Made by a program: the position numbers and the translations under genes. Shown piece by piece: positions 1-5,645 of a stretch of 6,445 nt of DNA. The notes beneath the pieces are model-generated. The model was not told the origin of the DNA. It worked only from the letters and a program-made list of their open reading frames with translations, and searched no databases. Source of the stretch: Verrucomicrobiales bacterium (GTDB lineage Bacteria; Verrucomicrobiota; Verrucomicrobiia; Limisphaerales; UBA1100); NCBI GenBank assembly GCA_003517285.1, contig DPAW01000288.1, positions 1 to 6,445 on the forward strand, written 5' to 3'. Positions within the stretch are counted from its first letter, which is position 1; every line of letters starts with the position of its first letter.

Positions 1-1
1 G

Positions 2-787
2 GCCCCGGTGGCGACCGCGCAGACCAATACCACCGGCGGAACCACCATAGATTCCACCATCGTGGAGGACGTGCCGGATATTGTCACCGAAGAGCGCAAA
101 ACCATGTGGCAGCTGGTCCGCAGCGGCGGCCTCATGATGGTTCCGTTAGCGCTCCTGATGTTTTATGGTTTCTACTGTGCCGGGGCGCAGGTGTATGTAA
201 TTTTGTTTACCAATGACAAATCGAAGGACAACGAGTTGTTGGAGAAATTGGACCCACACGAATTGGCCTACGAGGATATGCCGATGATCGTGCAAAACGA
301 AATCACCCGGCGCGAACGGGCGGCATTCCCCAAGATGGCTGAGGCTGCCCTGAATCGCATCTACTGCGGCAAGGAAGGCATGACCGAAGCTTTGGAAGAA
401 GAGGGCGCATTGCAGCTCGGCCGGCTCAAGCGCGGCATTAAACCCCTGCAGGGAGTCGTGATGGTGGCACCCTTGCTCGGACTGCTCGGAACCGTCTATG
501 GCATGATCGCCTCTTTCCAAAGCATGGGCTCCGCTGGCGATGACAAAGTAAAGTTTCTCTCCGAGGGCATTTACGAGGCCTTGGTGACCACCGCATCGGG
601 TCTAACCATCGCGATACCCTTCCTTTTCCTCTACCTTTGGTTGAACCGAAAAACCGACGAAATTGGGGAGAATTTAAATCGACAAGCACGCAAATTCTTG
701 GGAGCATTCTTTCCTGTTGAAGGAGAGAGTGCCGTTTCCAAACCATCCGTTCAGGACGAGGTTGAGCCGGAGAAAAGCACCACGTGA
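2..787 (+). CDS. MotA/TolQ/ExbB-family proton channel (5' end outside window)
   Basis: Inner-membrane subunit of an ExbB-ExbD type motor, which uses proton flow to drive a partner protein in the periplasm. Numbering from the GTG at 8, membrane helices are visible at about residues 41-65, 147-170 and 188-212, with a charged cytoplasmic loop between the first two. The family signature is clear: LLGLLGTVYGM around T162 in TM2 and ALVTTASGLTIAIP around T194/T195 in TM3, the Thr positions that line the channel in ExbB/TolQ. The frame stays open to the left edge and GTG 8 has no room for a ribosome site, so the true start is probably upstream. An alternative is ATG 104 (M33), preceded by GAAGAG at 89-94 and lying just before TM1. 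The last four bases overlap the next gene's start. Family assignment is secure; the cargo or partner is inferred from the downstream genes. Confidence 0.93.
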   Translation, partial: APVATAQTNTTGGTTIDSTIVEDVPDIVTEERKTMWQLVRSGGLMMVPLALLMFYGFYCAGAQVYVILFTNDKSKDNELLEKLDPHELAYEDMPMIVQNEITRRERAAFPKMAEAALNRIYCGKEGMTEALEEEGALQLGRLKRGIKPLQGVVMVAPLLGLLGTVYGMIASFQSMGSAGDDKVKFLSEGIYEALVTTASGLTIAIPFLFLYLWLNRKTDEIGENLNRQARKFLGAFFPVEGESAVSKPSVQDEVEPEKSTT

Positions 788-1200
788 AGGTCATTCAGGC
801 ACAGGACGAACAGGAAACCGGTATCGATGTCGCTCCGTTGATTGATATTCTGTTTACCTTGATCATCTTTTTTCTGGTCACCACCACCTTTGAAGAGAAG
901 GAAAAAGAAGAGGAAGTCCGTCTACCTAAGCAGGGCGGATCCTCGTTGGTGAACAAAGATCGCCCCATTTACATCAACGTATTGCAGGACGGTTCCTACA
1001 GCGTCGGTGGTGATGTGGTAAATTTGAACGATTTGGAATTCAAACTGAAAGTGCGATTTGAAGAAAAACCCGACCAGAAACTGGTGTTGCGCGGAGACTC
1101 CAAAGCCTTTCACGGGCAAATCGCTTCCGCGCTCGATATCGCCCGGCGCGTTGGCTTCAGCAAAGCCAGCATTGCATATGATACCCGCCCCTTGAACTAA
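784..1200 (+). CDS. ExbD/TolR-family biopolymer transport protein
   Basis: Stator-like partner of the ExbB channel: a single-pass protein with a short cytoplasmic N-terminus and a periplasmic domain, 138 residues, normal for ExbD/TolR. The N-terminus reads IDVAPLIDILFTLIIFFLVTT; D21 near the start of the membrane helix (about 18-35) is the expected proton-carrying Asp. A strongly charged Glu/Lys stretch follows (37-44), then a periplasmic domain with the usual 'IYINVLQDGSYSVGG' and 'LVLRGDSKAFHGQIASALDIARRVGFSKASIA' pattern. The GTG start shares GTGA with the upstream stop and has GGAGA at 769-773, about 10 bases upstream, so translational coupling is likely. Its stop lies two bases before the VWA gene. 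The operon order ExbB-ExbD-anchor protein matches tol and ton systems. Confidence in the family is high; the specific cargo is unknown. Confidence 0.95.
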   Translation: MKVIQAQDEQETGIDVAPLIDILFTLIIFFLVTTTFEEKEKEEEVRLPKQGGSSLVNKDRPIYINVLQDGSYSVGGDVVNLNDLEFKLKVRFEEKPDQKLVLRGDSKAFHGQIASALDIARRVGFSKASIAYDTRPLN

Positions 1201-1202
1201 TA

Positions 1203-4200
1203 ATGAAGATCCGGTTCAGAGGAATGTTCGAACTCATTGAGTGGGGGTTCGAGTCGTTGGCCGACCGCTTCGGCATCCAGCGGCGCCACATCTTCTTTGG
1301 TATCTTCGTTCTTTTCCTCATGACCCTATGTACCCTGTGGTACATCTACGAGAAGAACTGGGTGGTCGTCAGCACCCGCAAAGGCATCCGTAGCGAACAG
1401 CAAATGACCATATCGCTCGACGGCGAAGAATCCGCCGTGCAGGAGATGAGTAACGACATCCGCAACAACATTCTCGACACCCCCATGGCCGCCGCCTCCA
1501 GTTCCTCCATGGCGCAATCCGCGGCGAACCGGAATGCCCAGCGCAGCGATCCTCAGAATGCCGCTTCCACTTCCCAGTCCGCCTCCGGCAGCACCGCTTC
1601 CTCAGCGGCCCCCAGTTCCGCCGGAGCCGCCAGTACTGCATCCTTTGCTCCCAGCGCCTCACTGGCCAATGCCAGCGTCATGGCCGGTCAAGCCCGCTCG
1701 GAAACCAGCCAGACCATGAGGCAGGCCGCCGCGCAGCCCAATGCGCAATCAGCCTCCGGTCGCAATTCCGCACGGAGTAACCCGCAGGCCGCGGCACAAT
1801 CTTCGGCGGCCGCCCAAGCCTCCGCCTCCGCGCCCAGTGCTGCAGGTGACAGTGCCAGCCTTTCCCCCTCGGCGGCCCAAGCCAATGCTTCGGTGCAAAC
1901 CAGCGGCGCGCAGGCCGTCTCCAGCCAAAGCATGAGCGCGGCCAATGCCCAGCCCAATGCCTCCTCGGCAGCCAACAGCAGTGCCGTGCGCAGTACCCCG
2001 CAATCCACCAACACCCAGTCCGCTTCGGCCGCCAGCAGCACGAGCCCCTCAGCGACTGTGCAAGCTGCGGGTAACGCTGGATCCCTTTCGCCTGCTTCCG
2101 CATCGCAAGCCGCCACAATGTCCGTGCAGGCTACCGGCGCGCAGGCGCAGGCCAGCCGAACCATGGCGCAGGCCACTTCACAATCCGCTTCGCAGGCGGC
2201 CTCCGGCCGCAACTCCGCCCGCAGCACGCCGCAATCGGCGGCCGCCTCCCGATCGGCGGCTTCGGCACAAAGCACGGACTCATCCCAGAGCCCGTCGGCT
2301 TCCGCGGCCAACAGCACCGCTTCCTTTGCACCCTCTGCTTCCAGCGCCCAAGCCACCGCCACTGGAGTGCAGAGCAACAGCGCCCAAGCTGTCACCGGCC
2401 AATCCATGGCTTCAGCGACTTCGCAATCCATGGCGCAGGTAGCTTCTGAGGCGAGCAGTGCTTCGCGTAATGGGCCATCCTCCAGTTCCACCGCTCAAGG
2501 CAGTTCAGCCTCGGCGGTGAGTTCGGCTTCCGCTGTATCTGGGGCAAGTAGTTTCAGTGCATCGCTGGCACCCTCGACCTCTGGCAGCCGGGCCGCATCC
2601 ACAGGCGTGCAGAGCGCCAGTGCTCAAGCCGTGGCCAGTGGTGCCTTGTCCGGAGCTTCTTCGCAATCTTTGGCGCAGGCGGCAGTCGGCTCGCGGGGTT
2701 CGTCTAGGAATAGCCCTAACGGCGCGGCTTCCTCCCAGTCAGCCAGCGGTTCGGCGCAGGGCTCGAGCAGTGCAGCGGCGGTGGCGGGAACCAGTGGCTC
2801 GAGCAATGGCAGTTCATTTTCACCGACCGGTTCCGGCTCGAGCGCGTCCGTTTCCGGAGTGCAAAGCAGCGGCGCACGAGCCGAGGCGGGCCGAAGTATG
2901 TCCGGTGCCTCCACCGGCTCCATGGCGCAGGCGGTGAATGGTTCGCAGGGAACGGCCCGCAATGCGCCCTCAGGAGGCAGCGGGCAATCGGGCAGCTCGG
3001 CTCAAGGTAGCAGTACGTCCGGCGCGGTGGCGGGCACGAGTGGTGCACAAGGGTCTTCATTTACTCCCACGGCACATGGCCGGGGTTCATCAGGCATGGG
3101 TATGATTAGTACGGGCGCGCGGGCGGTTGCTGGCCGCAACATGGCGGGCGTTTCGATGGGCACTTCGCAGGCTTCCAGTGGAGCCAGTGGGCCGGCCCGT
3201 ACAGGGCCTTCCGGAGAAGCTGGGCAGGGGAGCTATACAGCCCGGGCGGTGAGTGCACGGACGATGGTGACGGGCACGGGCATGTCCGGACCCAGCCGGC
3301 CGACCTACACGGCTTTGCGGGCATCCTCGCCATCGGTTCGGAACAGGGTGACGGGCACGGCTTCCTACACGCCGCCTTCACCGGCTGCATCCACAACGCC
3401 TTCCCGCACAAGTCTGGGCAGCACGACTCCCAATCTTTCCAGCCAGGTTATGGCGCAGGCCGATTCATCGGCTATGATGTCGCGGCCGGTGGGAATGCGC
3501 GGACTGCGGTCGCGGCCGCGGGCTTATGCAGAACGTCCGGAAGAACCAGCTATAACTGCGCGGCCGATTCAAATGGCATCCTCCAGTCGACCCTGGCATG
3601 CGAGCAGCCGTTTGGCGCCCTCTACCAATCGCAGTGTGGAACCGCGAGTGCCTTCGGTGCGCGATGTGCCACCGACTTTGTCTACCCAACCGTTGGTGCA
3701 AATCACGCCGCCGCCTTCGCCCGAGCGTGTGGAACAACCGCCGGTACGCCCGCAGCTGCCGACCCCAACGGCCACCAATCCTTTAATAACCGAAACCCAA
3801 CCGGAGACGGCAGAACCTCAGGAAAATCAGACTCCGCTGGAGGTGTTCCGGACGCGCGGGTTTGAGGCCACGGCGGAGGGTAAGGGGGATGATTATGTAT
3901 TCATCATCGACAAGTCCAAGAGCATGAAGGACGACCGCCGCCTGATCGCCGCCAAGGAGGCCTTGATCCGAACCTTGGAGAAGCTCGAGCCGAATAAGCG
4001 TTTTTATATTTTCTTCTTCAGTGATGACACGGTGGGGATGAAGGAAGGCCGTTTATTGGAGGCCACTCCGTCGAATGTGGAATACACCCAAAACTGGACT
4101 GGCCGTATGTTGCCTAAAGGCTTCACTAATCCGCGCGACGCGCTGGCCGACGCCTTTAGCAAGTTGAAGCCTTCAACGATCTGGCTATTGTCTGATGGGA

Positions 4201-4418
4201 AATTTTCGCCGTTCAAACGCGTGAAGCGTGGGAAACGTACGCAGGTGGTTGGCCTGCCGCCGGTGTATAAGGTCATCCAGCAGTTGAACCCGGATGGCGC
4301 GGTTCGCGTCAATACCATCGGGTTTGCAGAGAACGAGCAGGACGTGGATGATTCCCTGAAGGCCATCGCGAGAGAAAACGGCGGCACCTACCGCTTTATT
4401 AAATCCAACGAACGTTAA
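1203..4418 (+). CDS. Membrane-anchored repeat-linker protein with C-terminal VWA domain
   Basis: A 1071-residue protein in four parts. Residues 1-28 are cytoplasmic and end in RRH. One membrane helix spans about 29-49, placing the rest in the periplasm. After a short polar segment (50-93), residues 94-721 are Ser/Ala/Gln/Gly-rich and form eight degenerate tandem repeats. Residues about 722-890 are Pro/Thr/Arg-rich. Residues about 895-1071 are a von Willebrand factor A domain with MIDAS ligands visible: D903-x-S905-x-S907, T975 in KGFTNPRDAL, and D998-G999 in LLSDG. VWA domains bind protein ligands through a divalent metal. The position two bases after exbD, and the anchor-linker-domain layout, suggest it is the effector of the motor, as TolA or TonB is elsewhere; this is inference. 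No Shine-Dalgarno is obvious before the ATG, so translation probably continues from exbD across TAATAATG. The full-length product was not recognised as a named protein. Confidence 0.9.
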   Translation: MKIRFRGMFELIEWGFESLADRFGIQRRHIFFGIFVLFLMTLCTLWYIYEKNWVVVSTRKGIRSEQQMTISLDGEESAVQEMSNDIRNNILDTPMAAASSSSMAQSAANRNAQRSDPQNAASTSQSASGSTASSAAPSSAGAASTASFAPSASLANASVMAGQARSETSQTMRQAAAQPNAQSASGRNSARSNPQAAAQSSAAAQASASAPSAAGDSASLSPSAAQANASVQTSGAQAVSSQSMSAANAQPNASSAANSSAVRSTPQSTNTQSASAASSTSPSATVQAAGNAGSLSPASASQAATMSVQATGAQAQASRTMAQATSQSASQAASGRNSARSTPQSAAASRSAASAQSTDSSQSPSASAANSTASFAPSASSAQATATGVQSNSAQAVTGQSMASATSQSMAQVASEASSASRNGPSSSSTAQGSSASAVSSASAVSGASSFSASLAPSTSGSRAASTGVQSASAQAVASGALSGASSQSLAQAAVGSRGSSRNSPNGAASSQSASGSAQGSSSAAAVAGTSGSSNGSSFSPTGSGSSASVSGVQSSGARAEAGRSMSGASTGSMAQAVNGSQGTARNAPSGGSGQSGSSAQGSSTSGAVAGTSGAQGSSFTPTAHGRGSSGMGMISTGARAVAGRNMAGVSMGTSQASSGASGPARTGPSGEAGQGSYTARAVSARTMVTGTGMSGPSRPTYTALRASSPSVRNRVTGTASYTPPSPAASTTPSRTSLGSTTPNLSSQVMAQADSSAMMSRPVGMRGLRSRPRAYAERPEEPAITARPIQMASSSRPWHASSRLAPSTNRSVEPRVPSVRDVPPTLSTQPLVQITPPPSPERVEQPPVRPQLPTPTATNPLITETQPETAEPQENQTPLEVFRTRGFEATAEGKGDDYVFIIDKSKSMKDDRRLIAAKEALIRTLEKLEPNKRFYIFFFSDDTVGMKEGRLLEATPSNVEYTQNWTGRMLPKGFTNPRDALADAFSKLKPSTIWLLSDGKFSPFKRVKRGKRTQVVGLPPVYKVIQQLNPDGAVRVNTIGFAENEQDVDDSLKAIARENGGTYRFIKSNER
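1482..3365 (+). repeat. Eight degenerate tandem repeats (72-84 codons each) inside the VWA gene
   Basis: Lining up the protein on a recurring x-Met pair gives eight units: 1482-1712, 1713-1928, 1929-2159, 2160-2402, 2403-2642, 2643-2894, 2895-3137 and 3138-3365 (77, 72, 77, 81, 80, 84, 81 and 76 codons). Each unit opens with about 25 residues of pattern xM..A..Q...Q.AS..RN.AR..P, with Arg at unit position 21-22 and Pro at 24-25. Units 1-4 all place that Pro at 24, and units 2 and 4 share GRNSARS-x-PQ. In most units a central Ser/Ala-rich part follows, then an F/L-S/A-P-S/T element (identical STASFAPSAS in units 1 and 4), and nearly every unit ends in V-Q-x-x-x-A-Q/R-A. The sixth unit has Leu for Met; the eighth is the most diverged. 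The DNA copies differ at many synonymous sites, so the duplication is old. Unit edges were set by eye. Confidence 0.75.
3366..3880 (+). other. Pro/Thr/Arg-rich linker segment of the VWA protein
   Basis: Residues about 722-893 separate the repeats from the VWA domain. The segment is rich in Pro, Thr, Ser and Arg, with clusters such as YTPPSPAASTTPSR, RPEEPAITARP and QITPPPSPERVEQPPVRPQLP. It has no predicted membrane helix or recognisable domain. Pro-rich periplasmic linkers also occur in TonB, where they extend across the periplasm. The same role here is inferred from composition and position only. Confidence 0.6.
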
Positions 4419-4460
4419 CTCAAGCTTGCCTGCGGGGAGTCACTGTCGGAGAATAGTCAC

Positions 4461-5543
4461 ATGAAACGTTTGGCATGGCTTCTACTCGTTACGTTTCTAA
4501 TTCCTCATTCACCAGCCGCTGAAGTCGGGTTCAAGCCGCTGTTTAACGGTAAGAATCTGGAGGGTTGGCACAATGTGAATTGCGGGCCAAAAACCTGGAC
4601 GGTAAAGGATGGTATGATTCATTGCACCGGCAAACCGATCGGGGAATTGCGGACAACGCGAATGTACGAAAACTTCATCGTCGAGCTGGAATGGCGGCAT
4701 CTTAAGCCTCGTGGGAATGCGGGTATCTTTGTTTGGGCTGATGCTTATCCGGCGAAGGGGCAGCCGTTTCATCGCGGCGTGGAGGTACAGGTGCTGGAGA
4801 ATGCCTATGGTAATACGCGCCGTTACACGACACACGGCGATATTTTTCCGATTCACGGCGCACGCATGATGCCCATCAACGGCCGTGGCGGCTCGCGAGC
4901 ATTTCCAACGGAGAACCGTAGCAAGCCATCGCCGGAATGGAATCATTACCGTGTGGTGTGCAATAACGGCGACATCAGTCTCGCGGTCAACGGCAAGGTG
5001 GTGACGCAGGGTAAGGCGTCGTGGCCGCGCAAGGGGTACATTTGCCTGGAATCCGAGGGCTCACCTGTGCAGTTCCGGAACATGAAGCTCAAAGAACTAC
5101 CGTCCACTGGCGCGAAAGCCGAAGAAACCGCGCACGCTTTTGACGGATTTCGGAGTCTTTACACCGGTGTAGATCTGAGTGGTTGGCAGGGAAAAGGCTG
5201 GCAATCGAATGATTGGCGCTTGAGCGGTGCCAAAGCGGAAGCGGCGTTGGTGTGCCGGGAGAAATTTGCCAGCTACAGTTTTTTTGCCGACTGGCGCAGC
5301 AAAGAGAAGGCTCTGCCGTTTAACCTGCCCAACGTGGAGGAATTGGGAGAACCGGATCATCAGGTGGGCAAGTGGAACCGCATCAAGGTCACTCGCGAGC
5401 AGGGCAGCACCACTGTGGAAATCAATGGAAAAGCGGTACAGGAGGAGGTGGGGGTTGAAATCAGTCCATTGAAACCGAAGTCCTTGGAATTGCTGCCTGG
5501 TGCGGAGTTCGCCAATGTTTTCGTAAAGGAGTTGAGCCCATAA
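4461..5543 (+). CDS. Secreted DUF1080 (3-keto-disaccharide hydrolase-like) protein
   Basis: A 360-residue exported protein. Residues 1-20 form a signal peptide (MKR, hydrophobic core, likely cleavage after SPAA). Residues about 24-215 are a DUF1080 domain with its usual marks: FKPLFNGKNLEGW at the start, GNAGIFVWA (85-93), VEVQVLEN (107-114), HGDIF (125-129), WNHYRVVCNNGDISLAVNGKVV and the closing GSPVQFRNMKLKEL. This lectin/glucanase-like fold includes enzymes that cleave 3-keto glycosides and is abundant in Verrucomicrobiota, Planctomycetota and Bacteroidota. Residues about 230-359 repeat the opening and closing parts (SLYTGVDLSGW, VGKWNRIKVTREQGSTTVEINGKAV, FANVFVKEL) but lack the GIF and HGDIF core. 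ATG 4461 has GGAG at 4448-4451. The gene begins 42 bases after the VWA stop with no terminator seen between, so co-transcription is possible. Substrate unknown. Confidence 0.9.
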   Translation: MKRLAWLLLVTFLIPHSPAAEVGFKPLFNGKNLEGWHNVNCGPKTWTVKDGMIHCTGKPIGELRTTRMYENFIVELEWRHLKPRGNAGIFVWADAYPAKGQPFHRGVEVQVLENAYGNTRRYTTHGDIFPIHGARMMPINGRGGSRAFPTENRSKPSPEWNHYRVVCNNGDISLAVNGKVVTQGKASWPRKGYICLESEGSPVQFRNMKLKELPSTGAKAEETAHAFDGFRSLYTGVDLSGWQGKGWQSNDWRLSGAKAEAALVCREKFASYSFFADWRSKEKALPFNLPNVEELGEPDHQVGKWNRIKVTREQGSTTVEINGKAVQEEVGVEISPLKPKSLELLPGAEFANVFVKELSP

Positions 5544-5565
5544 AAAAACGGCTCCCGAAGAGCCG
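5542..5565 (-). terminator. Rho-independent terminator for the minus-strand redoxin unit
   Basis: Bases 5549-5554 (CGGCTC) pair with 5560-5565 (GAGCCG) around a five-base loop. Read on the minus strand, the stem is followed directly by seven Ts (complement of A5542-5548), the classic intrinsic terminator form. On the plus strand no T run follows, so it should mainly stop transcripts from the redoxin gene. The T run overlaps the last two bases of the plus-strand DUF1080 stop codon, so the convergent genes are packed with almost no spare DNA. Confidence 0.85.
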
Positions 5566-5585
5566 ACTTGAAAGGGAGTAAAAAG

Positions 5586-5645
5586 TTACTTTTTGTTTAC
5601 CACAATCACTTTTTCCGTGCTCGAGTACCATAATCTTCGGTTCAT
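5586..5645 (-). CDS. Possible 19-residue small ORF overlapping the redoxin stop
   Basis: Between the redoxin stop and its terminator the minus strand carries an ORF encoding MNRRLWYSSTEKVIVVNKK and ending in TAA. Its ATG overlaps the redoxin TGA as ATGA, the usual arrangement for translational coupling, and the ORF stops 20 bases before the terminator stem. The product is small and basic, with one aromatic cluster (LWY) and a beta-like VIVV segment. There is no strong Shine-Dalgarno sequence; the preceding bases are AAGAACAAACACC. I do not recognise it. The alternative is that it is simply the 3' untranslated part of the redoxin transcript, and an ORF this short can occur by chance. Confidence 0.35.
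   Translation of the reverse strand: MNRRLWYSSTEKVIVVNKK

Noticed and set aside
1945..2442. Plus-strand alternative-frame ORF of Pro/Arg-rich sequence within the repeats
   Set aside because: Composition is a frame-shifted reading of Ser/Ala codons. It has no ribosome site and no domain, and it lies wholly inside the VWA gene.
1688..2491. Long minus-strand ORF (267 codons) opposite the repeat region, Ala/Cys/Leu/Glu-rich
   Set aside because: It is antisense to the GC-rich repeat codons (GCN and TCN codons read backwards avoid stops). The product is low-complexity with no domain, and the plus-strand frame has clear flanking domains.
1482..3365. CRISPR or mobile-element origin for the repeated DNA
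   Set aside because: Repeats are in frame, protein-coding, 216-252 bases long and strongly diverged, with no spacers, terminal inverted repeats or transposase.
4419..4460. Terminator or promoter between the VWA and DUF1080 genes
   Set aside because: No convincing stem with a T run and no recognisable -35/-10 pair in these 42 bases. Only a ribosome site (GGAG at 4448) is visible.
4509..4946. Minus-strand ORF of 145 codons opposite the DUF1080 gene
   Set aside because: It is a shadow of a well-supported gene with signal peptide and family motifs; the translated product resembles nothing.
5580..5594. Palindrome AAAAAGTTACTTTTT as a plus-strand terminator for the DUF1080 gene
   Set aside because: The stem is nearly all A-T with a one-base loop, too weak and too tight for an intrinsic terminator. 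It overlaps the end of the candidate small ORF.
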